DNA from: an uncultured Vampirovibrio sp.
GTDB taxonomy: Bacteria; Cyanobacteriota; Vampirovibrionia; Gastranaerophilales; Gastranaerophilaceae
Length of the DNA stretch: 64,000 bases
Assembly (NCBI GenBank): GCA_910577395.1
Contig: CAJTLG010000002.1
Location: 1 to 64,000 of the forward strand
Direction of reading: 5' to 3'
Positions 36,801 through 46,119 of this stretch are shown here, one piece after another (position 1 is the stretch's first letter; the number at the start of each line of letters is the position of its first letter). The notes under the pieces were generated by a model. That model searched no databases. It was given only the letters and a program-made list of their open reading frames with translations, and was not told the origin of the DNA. The translations under genes and the position numbers were made by a program.

Positions 36801-38804
36801 GTTTATCTGTTCTCGATTTTTCTTTAATGTTGTTTCCATTTCAGCTACATCCGCCTCAATATCTGTTTTAGCCAACGCCTTTTCAATTTCTTTATTTTCT
36901 TTTTCAAGATCGGAAATTTTTTTGTTGTTTTCGTCCTGTTGAGCCTCGATTTTATTTCGATTATCTCTGGCCGTATCTTCTTTTTTATTAACTTTTTCGA
37001 TTTCCCTGTCTAAATTTTTAACTTCTCTATCAAGCTCCCGGCCTCTTGCCTTTTTCGTTTTTTCAGCAATATCGTTTTCGCCTTTTGCTTTTTCTTCTTC
37101 AATCCATATATTATTGAGTTCTTGTAATTCTTCAGCGCTTAATTTTTCCTTTTTACCTTTTTCTGTGAGTTCTTTTTTGCGTGTTTGTATATCATCCGAT
37201 TTACTCATTTTTTCAGATGTTTTAGCAATTTCCTCCCTTACAAGCTGTTGGTAATCTGTTTCGTACTTAATAGATTCCTTTAATCTTTGTGCGTATTCTG
37301 TTTCTTCTGTTGTTAGATTTTGTTTCTTTTCAAGCTGCGTTAAGGTTTTTGTATATTCTTCAATATTTTCCTGGCTTTCAGTTAAAGAAGTTTCAAGCTC
37401 CGTTATCATATCTGCCTCTGCGGCAGTATCAAACGCGACACCTCCAGACGAATCATACATGGTAATAGATCCTTGCAAAACTTGTCCGCCGGTTTCTACA
37501 ACTTTACCCTCGGCCAGATTTTCCATATTTTGCTGTATTTCTGCTTTAGTCCCGATTTCACTACCGCCATTATTTTTAACACTTCCTACATTTGCATTCA
37601 TTACATCAAACGGCGTCCCAAAAGCACTCATTACTAGCATTGCCGCCATGGTTTGCGGACCCGTCTGCGTTACAATGTTTTTCCAATCTTCTGCGGTAGG
37701 TTTTGCGCTATCGACGCTTGCGGCCTGTGCTGCAAGCAACGTCATGGTATTATTAACAACATCCTGGACCATTTCTGTTGTTGTTTCCATACCAACGCGT
37801 TTAAAATATTCCGTAACGCATTTTGTCAAAGCGCCTTTAACGGTTTTTTGCATAGCTGGGGACTTTTTCATACTATCCCAAAGCATTTTCGCAGCGGCTT
37901 TTTTCGCTGCGCCTTTTATCGGTGCCGTAACAACGCCAAAACTAGCGGTTTCTAATAAACCGTCCAGAAGTCCACCCGCCAAAGATGTTACCATAGCTGT
38001 ATTATGGTCAATGCCCTTTTCGCGCATATCTAAGTATAAATTGCCACCCTCGACTTCCATGGATTCCAAAAATGTACCAATCAACATTCCGTTATTGATA
38101 CCCTCTATAAACCCTGTAACTATCCCAGCCCCACCGCCAACAGCATTACCCGCTCCAGGCGCTACAGAGCCAGCTGCGGCACCTATACCCACATTTTTAC
38201 CAATTGCTATCGGAACTGTTACAGTTGACGCCGCTAATCCCTTTTTTGTACCGGCCCAATAGAACGGCAACATTTGGACAGCCTCCCCAAAAACAGTTCT
38301 TAAAGGTTGTTGTTTAAATTTAGCAAATGAGAACTCCGGTGTTTTTGTTATGCCGTACTTGTTTAAAATTTCTTGATGTCGGCCGGCTGTCATGCCAGAC
38401 GCCTCCTCAACTGTTAATTTGCCGCGCATAACATCACGCGCTAATCCCGCTCTGTATTGCGTTAAATTACCCATATCGTATTTAACACTCATTTCATCCC
38501 ATATAGAGGCCGGTTTATCTGTAACGTCATAAGGTTTTAGACTATCAAAATCTGGCTCTTGTGGATTTCTATACCCGTCCTCATCCACGGGCTGTAAGCT
38601 CCCCCAGTCTATTGTATCGTCAAAATTTTGCACATTGCCATTATTATCTTCACTATATGCAGCTGTTTGATTTTCAGATGAGGCATTGTCGTATACATTT
38701 TCGTTATACTCCGGCTGTGTTTCCGGCATTGAGGGTAAAGCGCCTGTTTGCGCTTGCATTTCCTGTAAATCAACATTTTCAAAATCAAACTCGTTATTTT
38801 CCAT
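33825..38804 (-). CDS. Very large internal virion/ejection protein (gp16-like position)
   Basis: 1659 aa, the largest gene in the window. Residues 1-110 are acidic and disordered. A Gly/Ala-rich hydrophobic region at about 190-240 (IGAAAGSVAPGAGNAVGGG) may insert into membranes, a long highly charged coiled coil spans about 470-720, and the rest is helical. A small Gly-rich segment and a TM-like stretch occur near 1490-1560. The place between the gp15-like gene and the tail fibre equals that of T7 gp16, which forms the DNA-ejection channel. No lytic transglycosylase motif was seen. Confidence 0.8.
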   Translation of the reverse strand: MENNEFDFENVDLQEMQAQTGALPSMPETQPEYNENVYDNASSENQTAAYSEDNNGNVQNFDDTIDWGSLQPVDEDGYRNPQEPDFDSLKPYDVTDKPASIWDEMSVKYDMGNLTQYRAGLARDVMRGKLTVEEASGMTAGRHQEILNKYGITKTPEFSFAKFKQQPLRTVFGEAVQMLPFYWAGTKKGLAASTVTVPIAIGKNVGIGAAAGSVAPGAGNAVGGGAGIVTGFIEGINNGMLIGTFLESMEVEGGNLYLDMREKGIDHNTAMVTSLAGGLLDGLLETASFGVVTAPIKGAAKKAAAKMLWDSMKKSPAMQKTVKGALTKCVTEYFKRVGMETTTEMVQDVVNNTMTLLAAQAASVDSAKPTAEDWKNIVTQTGPQTMAAMLVMSAFGTPFDVMNANVGSVKNNGGSEIGTKAEIQQNMENLAEGKVVETGGQVLQGSITMYDSSGGVAFDTAAEADMITELETSLTESQENIEEYTKTLTQLEKKQNLTTEETEYAQRLKESIKYETDYQQLVREEIAKTSEKMSKSDDIQTRKKELTEKGKKEKLSAEELQELNNIWIEEEKAKGENDIAEKTKKARGRELDREVKNLDREIEKVNKKEDTARDNRNKIEAQQDENNKKISDLEKENKEIEKALAKTDIEADVAEMETTLKKNREQINDLKKNNKALEKQRQKLNKEIESAILESDNLAQQRNVLNDERSKLSEGILNENGKIDMTAGGYKNAQLSALKSKLKAMQEGIRRGARMTRREIRDVQNTAIGLIKNSGMSDKDKTKYLTTIRDLNSLDKFNKALPELLNKISDMEDRHNKKQLHQYIGKLLKQAKPKKGGKTPVGKFNADIQRILDNITEASKLNQDEANLRIENIFDNAGENALTDEQTEQVRILFNFSDLKNKSVSELLRAARSIRMLIEDGKIAGEFREATKKEHKEKILKEAKESIIGEVKPTGNRKLDFKNEIKQVIRTMGKSFETWNGLMNIASMHDKNRTLAKLLDVFPSKMKRISGEMTQFDKFARKAMNALNCKNERDFNTRVKQDTIIQDVGYYTDRDGNKVLLQVSKAEARKLYMEMLDPTLENTLKDSNKYTFIDEIEGKAGNSNNDVLDKLFSAHVTQDKMFSIVDKSTQQLLEEFLTEEDKALIDVQFEFYREYHKRLNNFYREKYGIDMPYNDFYSPIARQIDGSDRTGDWINQSTYQKSMTPSNFINRKSNDKPLAFLNDIAVMQQHISNSEHFMAMDAFVTDANNIFGNYEVREIIRDKYGKKFLQIIDQHLKDIMNDGVQATRPELGIISKMRNLFTSSALGGKVKIAITQLTAIGVFADAIPITDFSKGLTDFILHPVEATKILSESYFLKDRANSINMEIKDIVRSQEYQAITRYKDFRQYLYFFTQLGDKWSIIAGGWTVYKSVFDKTGDRGAAMEAFERAADKYQQSGHIDNLSAWQRGGPFAKACVMFMSDQMRQMQREIHAIRDAIIYKDSEHIKAAAKAVVIMHFILPNLVQFIMNGFAWDDEDQLKATILGPFTATAIFGQMLSMGLSEALKWWGASTDNENLKDIDAFESLDLNIFGPFNKLRENVSKILDKKYKDDITSEDLAEFWLKMGKDVVGPYTGLPIKYAADVIQKYPEYRDEGQIINQAKLLLGVSPYVIEEKGNKED

Positions 38805-38813
38805 ATAATCCTC

Positions 38814-40409
38814 TTATTTTAAAATTTCATATCTGCCATTAGGGTACATTTTAACAGTACGTCCGTTTTTATCTTTCATGATACGCCCGCTTTCCGGGAT
38901 ATTATTTAAACTTGGATTGGTGCGACGGCGTTGATCTGCAATGACTTTATTACATAAATTTTGAGCCTGTTGTTGAGTTAATTCCCGCCCTTGTTTATTT
39001 TCCAATTGTTCTGCGTATTTCACATAATCGGTAATCATATTGTTTATTGCGTTAAAGCGATTATCTTTGCCGGCGTATGCTTTTTCAGCAAAATTGTAAA
39101 TAGCAAGGTAGGATTTACTATAAGTATCTTTACCGGCCATTTCACCGTGCGGCATACCTATAATATTTTTCCCCATTTTGCGAATACGTTTTACTTTTGG
39201 CTCATTAACCTTTGTCATATAACTTTTATATTCTGCATTGGTCAAATATGCTTTATTTGCTTCAATAAGGTTTTGAAATTCAATAATATCCTTTAATTGT
39301 AATTCCGGATCAATTTTACCTTTTTTAGTTATTTTTCCAAATTCTTCGGTAATTGTTTTTATTGCGTTTTGACGCTTAACTTCATATTCCTGTTTTGCAA
39401 TTTTTTTCTCACCTTGTACACCTAAATTGGTTATCATTGTAGTAGGTTTTCCACCTAATGCCTCAATCTTTTTATTATCAGCTATTGCGTCGGAAATTTT
39501 ATATTCACCATTAGAGGCTTTAATTACCGCATTTTGTTTAATGTCAAATATTGACATCATATTGTCCATACGCTCTTGTCGTTCTTCCGCTTTGATAAGG
39601 CTATTAGCCATATTATGATATTTGTGTTTTGTTTCCGGATCCATGTATTTATCAAAAGTCCCAGCATTCAAAATCTCTTTAACCGTGTTGTATTCACCTC
39701 TGTCCAACGCCCCTAATACATAAGACTCTGCAAGACCCGACTTTATTTTTTCTATATATTCCGGTCCTTTAGCGCCGTATGTAAAATTGATTAAGTTATT
39801 AAAATCCATTTCTTTTATAGGATTTCCGTTTCCGTCAAATTCTGGTACAAATGCGTTAATCATTTCCAGGACTCTCGAAAAATCATTCGTCCCCGCTGCT
39901 TGTGTATAAAGTTGATTTACTGTGTTTTCAATTTTAACTTTAGCATTGGCCGTGTCCTGTGCTGTGGCCCAGCTGTTTACTTCACTTAATTTTCCTCTAA
40001 AGCTGTTTGTTAAAATACCAGCCATTTTTTCAGCTACGGCGGGATTGCTTTTAGCGTCGTCTATATATTGACGTATTAATGCACCACCCTCCTCACGGAT
40101 AACTTCCATACCGCTTTTAGGATCAGTAATATATTTTTCTTTGTTTTTATCAATCATTTCCCACATTTTAGTTTCCGCCTCGGTTGAGCGTTCGTAAGCG
40201 GTTAATGTGTTGTTGATGTTTTCTAATCTATCCCGTTTCGCTTTCACATCTTTTTCTTTTTGTACAGCGAGTGTCATTGCAGCGCTGGCCAATTGCCCGG
40301 AATCCTGGCCGATTTTTCCGGCTAAATTTGCACCAGATACATCCATATTAGGGACATACCCTAATGAGGACGCTAATTTATCTTGTACATATGTGTTTAC
40401 TCTCGCCAC
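38814..40409 (-). CDS. Internal virion protein (gp15-like position)
   Basis: 531 aa, helical, beginning with VNTYVQDKLASSLGYVPNMDVSGANL, a short motif common at the start of podovirus internal core proteins. Long helical repeats follow (AVAEKMAGILTNSFRGKL). It ends with RIMKDKNGRTVKMYPNGRYEIL. It sits between the gp14-like and giant gp16-like genes, with a 10-bp gap on the gp16-like side. Assignment rests mainly on order and architecture. Confidence 0.75.
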   Translation of the reverse strand: MARVNTYVQDKLASSLGYVPNMDVSGANLAGKIGQDSGQLASAAMTLAVQKEKDVKAKRDRLENINNTLTAYERSTEAETKMWEMIDKNKEKYITDPKSGMEVIREEGGALIRQYIDDAKSNPAVAEKMAGILTNSFRGKLSEVNSWATAQDTANAKVKIENTVNQLYTQAAGTNDFSRVLEMINAFVPEFDGNGNPIKEMDFNNLINFTYGAKGPEYIEKIKSGLAESYVLGALDRGEYNTVKEILNAGTFDKYMDPETKHKYHNMANSLIKAEERQERMDNMMSIFDIKQNAVIKASNGEYKISDAIADNKKIEALGGKPTTMITNLGVQGEKKIAKQEYEVKRQNAIKTITEEFGKITKKGKIDPELQLKDIIEFQNLIEANKAYLTNAEYKSYMTKVNEPKVKRIRKMGKNIIGMPHGEMAGKDTYSKSYLAIYNFAEKAYAGKDNRFNAINNMITDYVKYAEQLENKQGRELTQQQAQNLCNKVIADQRRRTNPSLNNIPESGRIMKDKNGRTVKMYPNGRYEILK

Positions 40410-40420
40410 TTTTGCCTCCT

Positions 40421-40990
40421 TTAAAATGAAATTTTAGGTAATGTTCCAGAATATCCCGCGGGGCTTGTAGCCGTTCCAGCAGTAACACTAGGGGACCAGC
40501 CTGTAGGTGTTCCGCTCATTTTTGCGCCTGCGCCCCCGCCACCGTTAAATAATCCGTTTGCTTTCCCAGCCATAAACATTGTGCCAACACTAGCCAATGC
40601 ACTCGACGCACCGCCTAATAATTCACTACGACCTGTATTAAACGCCGTTTTTGCATTAGTTTTAAACATATCAACCTGGGCCGCGCCTTGACGTTTCAAA
40701 GCGTCTACTTCTTCCTGCCCCAACGTCATTGTTTCATACAAAATCTCTAATGGTGAGCCAGCGTCGGTATACATGCCGTTTTTAGACATAGCCATTACTT
40801 GACGCGCCGCGGCTTTGTCTATTTCGCGCTGTTTTTGTTTTACGGCGTACGCATTTTCAGATTGCGCAATTTGCGCTTGTTTCATCATAGCAATGCCTTG
40901 ATCGGTATATGCTGAATTTGCTTGGATACCTTTTACAATCGACATCCCAGCCGATAATGCTGTAAATGCTACTAATGCTCCTGTTGCCAT
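40421..40990 (-). CDS. Internal virion protein (gp14-like)
   Basis: 189 aa from the ATG at 40990, which overlaps the stop of the gene before it by one base and has GAGGGTGA upstream; a GTG 18 bp earlier is less likely. The N-terminal hydrophobic helix (ALVAFTALSAGMSIVKGIQA) is followed by the coiled segment AARQVMAMSKNGMYTDAGSPLEIL, a pattern shared by podovirus gp14-like proteins. The end is Gly/Thr-rich. Confidence 0.78.
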   Translation of the reverse strand: MATGALVAFTALSAGMSIVKGIQANSAYTDQGIAMMKQAQIAQSENAYAVKQKQREIDKAAARQVMAMSKNGMYTDAGSPLEILYETMTLGQEEVDALKRQGAAQVDMFKTNAKTAFNTGRSELLGGASSALASVGTMFMAGKANGLFNGGGGAGAKMSGTPTGWSPSVTAGTATSPAGYSGTLPKISF

Positions 40991-41427
40991 TACTTCACCC
41001 TCGCCCACATAATAAAATCGTTACCCTGGGAGTCATATTTTTTTAAAATACCCTCTTTTTCAAAACCCAGAAAAGTATTAAAACGATTATGTAATTTATC
41101 ATCAATGGCTCTTAACTGGACTCTGTGAAAGCTATTAAATGCTCCGGACTCTAACGTCCTTTTAACACAACGTGCAAACGCGGCCGGGTATTCTGCTAAA
41201 TACTCTGACGGCAGCATAAAGACCTCGCAAACCCCCGGCCATAATTCAAAAAAGCCAAATATAGCAAGTATACGCCCGTCATGTATTATTGTTCCTGTTG
41301 TATTTCGATTTTCCCAATCTTTTAATGCTTTTTGAAAATCCGGCATATTGTAGACGGTTTCACGTTCGTATTTGCGGATATTCATACATTCCACATGCTC
41401 CGCCTTAAAAGGTATCACTTTAGTCAT
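40990..41427 (-). CDS. GNAT-like/T7 gp13-type phage protein
   Basis: 145 aa with a compact acetyltransferase-like fold: HVECMNIRKYERE, GTIIHDGRILAIFGFFELWPGVCEVFML, and the C-terminal LRAIDDKLHNRFNTFLGFEKEGIL typical of GNAT folds. In podoviruses such proteins (DUF2833/gp13 type) sit between tail-tube B and gp14 genes, as here. Whether it binds acetyl-CoA is unknown. It overlaps the upstream gene by 8 nt. Confidence 0.8.
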   Translation of the reverse strand: MTKVIPFKAEHVECMNIRKYERETVYNMPDFQKALKDWENRNTTGTIIHDGRILAIFGFFELWPGVCEVFMLPSEYLAEYPAAFARCVKRTLESGAFNSFHRVQLRAIDDKLHNRFNTFLGFEKEGILKKYDSQGNDFIMWARVK

Positions 41428-43780
41428 CTACAACCTCCATATAAACGTCCAACGCTTGTATAGTACACGGTAGCGGACTGTCCTGTACAATATATGCGTG
41501 TTTTCTATTTGCTGTATTATCATCAAAAATAATTTCTTTTGGACCACTATATAAGGGGGCTGGGCGGTTTATTCTGCTATCTACACCCCTAAAATCCAAC
41601 TTGACCAGTTTATAAAGACTTGTCCCAAATTTTGCACCTAAAGAATTAAGAAATTCAAAAACAACTTTTTTTACATTACGCGGTTTATTTTGCGCACTTC
41701 CGGACGTTCCGCCAATGTTTAAATTCATTGTCTTTATTAAACCCCGATAGCCGTAACCGATATGAACGACATCCGCCTGGGTATCGAGTTTAATTTTTCC
41801 ATTTTTTATAACTCTATCAGAGTGTAATGCACCGTCCGTTACAATTCTTACAGTTTCACCCTCTAAATGCTCTAATCCGCTTATATCATCTGTTGTTAGC
41901 GTCCATATTCCAGGTTTCAATGTAGTTATGTCAAAACTTTTTAAGATTTTACATTTTACATTTTTTGCGTCGATATATTCCACAATGGCAGCTCTACCAC
42001 TACCAACCCCATTTTCATGCAAACGCCATATTTGACGGTCTAAATCCTCTTGGCTAAAAATATCAACATCAGATGTAAATACAGCCAAATTTTCTACTAT
42101 ATCACCTATTGATATTGTGGCTTTTGCATTTTTACCCATTTCGCTACCGTCGTAGGACATACAGCAATCCAAATGGCTTTCTAGCTTTTGACGTTCAAAC
42201 ATATCGTTATAATAACGCTCTGTATCTTGCTCTTTGGAATTTTCATTTGTGTAAAAATCTTCTGGAGTAACAAATTCCTCAAAATCTGTTATATATTCAA
42301 CATATCTTTTTATTTTTCCGTTTATGTGTCTTTCAACTATTAACCAAAGTTGATCAAATACGTTAGGGCGTGGCATAATACCAGAGCTAATAACTTTTGC
42401 GCCATTTCCCCCTATATGCGTTCTGTGCCAACCAGCTACGTCCTCTGTTTCATGATATGTTAATCCTAATAAAACCCCATTCTTTTTAGGGATCCAAAGA
42501 ATATCCGGACGTCCTTGCTGAAATGCTATCTCACGACATCCGCCGATTGTTATGGTATCTGCTATTAAATTTTTATCAACAGATTTATAGGAATCGTAAA
42601 CCAAATCATATTCCAAACAACGCAAAATCAAGCTGCCTTTTTGCAAATAAAAAAGCAAATTGCCTTTAGGGATTGGTTTAATACCCTCGCAGCCATAAGA
42701 ATCAACCGGCCTAACTATCGGTAATGTTTCCGCGCTAAACGCGTTATCATAACCGTCAGACGGTACCAATCTTAATAATCCGCTTTCCGTTCCAACAAGA
42801 AAATATCTGTTATTTACAGCAAGCCATTTAACTACGATAACCTTGCCGTCTGCGGATGAGATATATAGCTTTATTGCGTCGTTAGCAAGTGTGCCCGTTG
42901 TAAAATCGTCATATCGGGTATTTCCGGTTTTAGAATCCGGACCGCGACTCATAAGCACTAAATCGGGTTCATTTTCAAAAGCGGAATATATCAAACGTCC
43001 GGCTCCGTCAAATGCAACGGCGCCCGGATATTTGCCCTTTTCGGTCATATAATCCGCTGTACGTGAAAAAGTGTTAAACGTCCAATTAGTATGCGACGTT
43101 CTTGTTAATTTTCTTGGCGGATAGCCAGGATGTACGATATACATGGTATCGGTATTTTGCGAGTATTGTATTTTTCGCAAATAGTCCATTATTTCCTCAT
43201 CCGATAGATTTTCTACATCTTTATACGGCGTAGCAACTTCGACAATCTTATTTAAAATACCACCCGATATATAAAGCATTTCCGTTGTATCAATCGGCTC
43301 GTTTTCGTCGTTGTATAACTCAAATGTATTTGTGGTAACGTTTTTAACAATGTATGATTTTCCATTTAATAAATTCATACCTTTTACGGAATTGATAAAA
43401 ACTTCATCCTCATTAGAAAATCCATGACCATTACAAGTTACAACAGCTGGATTAGCTGCGGTTATGCCTGTAATATCCTTGTTATCATGGACAATAATAC
43501 CGCCATCTTTATAAAATCGGAAATAACCCGGTGTAACTTCTATTAAATATGCTTGCTTATCTGAAAACTGAAAAGGGATAAAACGCCCTAAAGAATTACG
43601 GCGCGTTGGATTTACAAATCTTGTTCCAGTTCTATATTTTACTGGTCCTGTGGTTTCTAATACAAAATTCTCTAATCTTTCACAGCCATTAGCGTATACT
43701 TTAATATCGCCACGTGCACGAACAGAGGGGCATAATTCGCCCCCTACAAAATTTCTTAAAGTATCATTTACCAATGGCAT
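41420..43780 (-). CDS. Tail tubular protein B-like nozzle protein
   Basis: 786 aa from the ATG at 43780 (MPLVNDTLRNFVGGEL), chosen because GGAGGG sits 11 nt upstream; an ATG at 43807 lies before that site. The start and CERLENFVLETTGPVKYRTGTRFV are typical of podovirus gp12/nozzle proteins. An inserted beta-domain (about 110-170: PAVVTCNGHGFSNEDEVFI, NTFELYN) resembles E1-FCCH-like repeats found in gut podophages. It forms the lower tail tube. Confidence 0.85.
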   Translation of the reverse strand: MPLVNDTLRNFVGGELCPSVRARGDIKVYANGCERLENFVLETTGPVKYRTGTRFVNPTRRNSLGRFIPFQFSDKQAYLIEVTPGYFRFYKDGGIIVHDNKDITGITAANPAVVTCNGHGFSNEDEVFINSVKGMNLLNGKSYIVKNVTTNTFELYNDENEPIDTTEMLYISGGILNKIVEVATPYKDVENLSDEEIMDYLRKIQYSQNTDTMYIVHPGYPPRKLTRTSHTNWTFNTFSRTADYMTEKGKYPGAVAFDGAGRLIYSAFENEPDLVLMSRGPDSKTGNTRYDDFTTGTLANDAIKLYISSADGKVIVVKWLAVNNRYFLVGTESGLLRLVPSDGYDNAFSAETLPIVRPVDSYGCEGIKPIPKGNLLFYLQKGSLILRCLEYDLVYDSYKSVDKNLIADTITIGGCREIAFQQGRPDILWIPKKNGVLLGLTYHETEDVAGWHRTHIGGNGAKVISSGIMPRPNVFDQLWLIVERHINGKIKRYVEYITDFEEFVTPEDFYTNENSKEQDTERYYNDMFERQKLESHLDCCMSYDGSEMGKNAKATISIGDIVENLAVFTSDVDIFSQEDLDRQIWRLHENGVGSGRAAIVEYIDAKNVKCKILKSFDITTLKPGIWTLTTDDISGLEHLEGETVRIVTDGALHSDRVIKNGKIKLDTQADVVHIGYGYRGLIKTMNLNIGGTSGSAQNKPRNVKKVVFEFLNSLGAKFGTSLYKLVKLDFRGVDSRINRPAPLYSGPKEIIFDDNTANRKHAYIVQDSPLPCTIQALDVYMEVVDD

Positions 43781-43784
43781 GGGA

Positions 43785-44444
43785 TTATTCGCCCTCCTTT
43801 TCTTCATCTTTCGCCCATACTACCGGGCGAAATTCTGATTGAGAGTATCCAGTTCTACGTCTTGCACGGCCATATTTTGATCGCTGAATACGTATTGGCG
43901 GCTTTTCCTGTCCGTCAATTGATACTATTTTAGCCTCCTCCAACTCAATTTCTTTGTATAATCTTTCCATTACCGTTTGTTTTTGCGTAAAACGATATGC
44001 CATGTTTGCTGCTAAATAGCAAACTAAAAGATGTTTAAAGCCGCTATCGAATTTTTTAACATCAGTTACTCTACTGATATATTTTAATTTTAGTGAATCA
44101 GCACCGTTAGAATTAAGCAAAATATACCCACCGGCCAAATCATATTGCAAGGCGTTAAGATCCTCGCGTCCATTTATTGCTAATAAGCGCACAAAATCCG
44201 ACGGTAATTTATACGCGTCAGTAAAATCAAATTCCGGAGTTGCCAATTTATCGCGTGGGATACTTTTGCGCGTTATTGCAAAATTCCAAACGTAGCGCCT
44301 TAATAAGTATTCCAGGGTATCCGTATACCACCGAGCGCATACTTTTTCGTTTTCTGTCGTAGGATTATTGATATTACCAATATCCGCGCATTGTCCCAAT
44401 TTATCTAATGCTAAATTGCATATTTCAACTTCTGTCTGTGCCAT
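43785..44444 (-). CDS. Tail tubular protein A-like adaptor
   Basis: 219 aa. TEVEICNLALDKLG, ARWYTDTLEYLLRRYVWNFA, PDFVRLLAI-type segments and the C-terminal helices are those of the T7 gp11-type adaptor that joins portal to nozzle. The Arg-rich tail (SKYGRARRR) is unusual. Preceded by a terminator-like hairpin, so its expression may be set below that of the capsid genes. Near the start of tail assembly in the late operon. Confidence 0.88.
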   Translation of the reverse strand: MAQTEVEICNLALDKLGQCADIGNINNPTTENEKVCARWYTDTLEYLLRRYVWNFAITRKSIPRDKLATPEFDFTDAYKLPSDFVRLLAINGREDLNALQYDLAGGYILLNSNGADSLKLKYISRVTDVKKFDSGFKHLLVCYLAANMAYRFTQKQTVMERLYKEIELEEAKIVSIDGQEKPPIRIQRSKYGRARRRTGYSQSEFRPVVWAKDEEKEGE

Positions 44445-44458
44445 AGGTCCTCTTTAGA

Positions 44459-44485
44459 AAAAGGCGCACTATTAGCGCGCCTTTT
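44459..44485 (-). terminator. Partial terminator between decoration and adaptor genes
   Basis: AAAAGGCGC pairs with GCGCCTTTT around a 9-nt loop, followed by TTCT. It would reduce transcription after the abundant capsid and decoration genes. Confidence 0.65.
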
Positions 44486-44508
44486 GACTTTATCATACTT
44501 CGCAATGT

Positions 44509-45036
44509 TTAACCTTGAACAAAGTCCGCAACGATAATAGCTGTACCGGCTTTCGTAGCTGCGGTTTTTAAAGTAAGAGCTATATCGTAACCGGCGTCTT
44601 TGTCGCCAACATTATGGCCAGCAAGCTCATAAACTTTTTTACCGTAAGTTTCAACAGTTAAAGCATTTAACCCGTTTACTGGAGTCCCGACGCCGGCAGC
44701 TGTAGCAAAAGATACGGCCGCACCTAATGCGTCAGCGTCGTAAACTTTTCCGCCAATGCCCTCCTCGTAAATTCCCAGGTCAGCAGTGGCCGCAGTAATT
44801 GCCTCTGTAATCACTTTTACAGATACAGGGATTAAGTTTGCACCGGCTTTAAATAGTCTGTAAATTGTATTTGCTGTATCTTCTGTATTAAATGCAACTT
44901 TTTGTATCATGGTAACTGTTTTGTTTCCGGATACATTTACAGATTCCGCCAATTTATCTTGTGCAATCCTCTCATTAACATATACATCCTTTACGGATGT
45001 TGTTGTAGGTGTTGTTGTAGGTGTTGATTCTGTCAT
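44509..45036 (-). CDS. Putative capsid decoration/head protein
   Basis: 175 aa directly after the major capsid gene. A Thr/Ser-rich N-terminus leads into VNERIAQDKLAESV and a beta-rich body (VTMIQKVAFNTEDTANTIYRLF, ATADLGIYEEGIGGKVYDADAL). The place, Thr/Ala-rich composition and length fit a head decoration or stabilising protein; I cannot name the family. AGGAG precedes the ATG by about 7 nt. Confidence 0.65.
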   Translation of the reverse strand: MTESTPTTTPTTTSVKDVYVNERIAQDKLAESVNVSGNKTVTMIQKVAFNTEDTANTIYRLFKAGANLIPVSVKVITEAITAATADLGIYEEGIGGKVYDADALGAAVSFATAAGVGTPVNGLNALTVETYGKKVYELAGHNVGDKDAGYDIALTLKTAATKAGTAIIVADFVQG

Positions 45037-45070
45037 TTTGTTTCTCCTGTTATAAAAAACAACAAGGCAA

Positions 45071-45089
45071 AAGCCGCGATTAAGCGGCT
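45071..45089 (-). terminator. Hairpin at the end of the capsid gene
   Basis: AGCCGC and GCGGCT form a 6-bp stem that spans the capsid stop codon, followed by TTTGCC. It may stabilise the capsid mRNA or attenuate read-through. Confidence 0.35.
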
Positions 45090-45976
45090 GTTGCTGTTGT
45101 TAATACTTTTTGTACTAACTTGCCCTCTGTACGGACTGCGCCCATTTCGACAATCATCTGTACTTGGTGTGTTTCGTAGTAATCTTTTCTCTCTGAAACA
45201 TCAAATTTCGGAGTGAGAGAAACACCAACCACGATACCCCTTGTAGACGCTGCAAAACAAGAACGTACATTGGATGAGTTTACTTCAAGCATAGGCTTTT
45301 TAGCCTTGCCGGCGTATTTGATAATGTCAAAACCAACAGCGTTTTGGATTTCGCCTTTATCAATTACATAGCTGCGAGAGTAATCCCCGGATACCAATTT
45401 TGTTTCTGACATTAAATCCGTATGCTCATCACCGGCAATACCTAAAACAAATTTTTCCGGCATATCATTACCGACATCTGCGTCAATGAAATTCTGTTTG
45501 ATTTCAAGCAACTTTTCATAAGTCAAGCCGCTTGTAGCGTCGACTGTAAGAACACCGTCCTCTGCTGCGGTGATTCTATCATCAAAGTTACGCCCTGTGA
45601 GAACATCTGAAAACATTGCCTCAACGCATAATCTATCAAAACGTCTTTCGATACCCATAACGATAGCTTGCGCGTATTGGTTAGTAGGATTTGTCAACAT
45701 ACCCCTAACGTCGGCACTATCGACCGGGATTGTTACTTCAAATCTTCTGCGTGCAATCTTACGTCTTAAATGTTCAATGTCTGTAAATTGTACTGGCTGT
45801 ACTCTGCCTTTAATTTCTCTTGCTTCAACTGTTCCGATACCGTCGTATGCTGCGTTATCACCTTTCATAGGGATTACAGTTACGTAAGGACGTAGTCTGG
45901 CTTTCCTTTGTTGTGATTGAATATGCACAGTATCTAAAAATTGCGTAATTAAAGCGTTATCTATGGATTCGCCCAT
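45080..45976 (-). CDS. Major capsid protein
   Basis: 298 aa from the ATG at 45976, which has GAGGT 8 nt upstream; an in-frame ATG at 46012 lies within the GTCGAACA leader and would just add SNTKQNNEVKK. Segments LITQFLDTVHIQSQQRKARLRPYV, IARRRFEVTIPVDSADVRGML and VGFDIIKYAGK are typical of the HK97-fold capsid proteins of podophages with this gene order. It heads its own transcript behind a promoter at 46120-46148, as expected for the most abundant virion protein. Confidence 0.85.
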   Translation of the reverse strand: MGESIDNALITQFLDTVHIQSQQRKARLRPYVTVIPMKGDNAAYDGIGTVEAREIKGRVQPVQFTDIEHLRRKIARRRFEVTIPVDSADVRGMLTNPTNQYAQAIVMGIERRFDRLCVEAMFSDVLTGRNFDDRITAAEDGVLTVDATSGLTYEKLLEIKQNFIDADVGNDMPEKFVLGIAGDEHTDLMSETKLVSGDYSRSYVIDKGEIQNAVGFDIIKYAGKAKKPMLEVNSSNVRSCFAASTRGIVVGVSLTPKFDVSERKDYYETHQVQMIVEMGAVRTEGKLVQKVLTTATAA

Positions 45977-46002
45977 TTTTTTTACCTCATTATTTTGTTT
46001 TG

Positions 46003-46010
46003 TGTTCGAC
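46003..46010 (-). promoter_or_regulatory. GTCGAACA leader motif (capsid transcript)
   Basis: Minus-strand GTCGAACA-CAAAACAAAATAATGAGG ahead of the capsid start, closely matching the leaders of the early genes at 53.5 and 54.3 kb. Confidence 0.7.
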
Positions 46011-46119
46011 ATTTCGGTAAACGCTACCCGCGTAACGGACGTAACCTACATTTATACGGTGATGTACCCGGATAAGATTATTATCATCAAGTGGACCATA
46101 AAGGCTACCCACTGATTTA

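Noticed and set aside
37459..38262. Long plus-strand ORF (267 aa) within the gp16-like gene
   Set aside because: Antisense shadow of a gene with strong coding character and matching operon position; no ribosome site.
45977..46012. Upstream in-frame ATG for the capsid protein
   Set aside because: It lies inside the GTCGAACA leader; the ATG at 45976 has the ribosome site.
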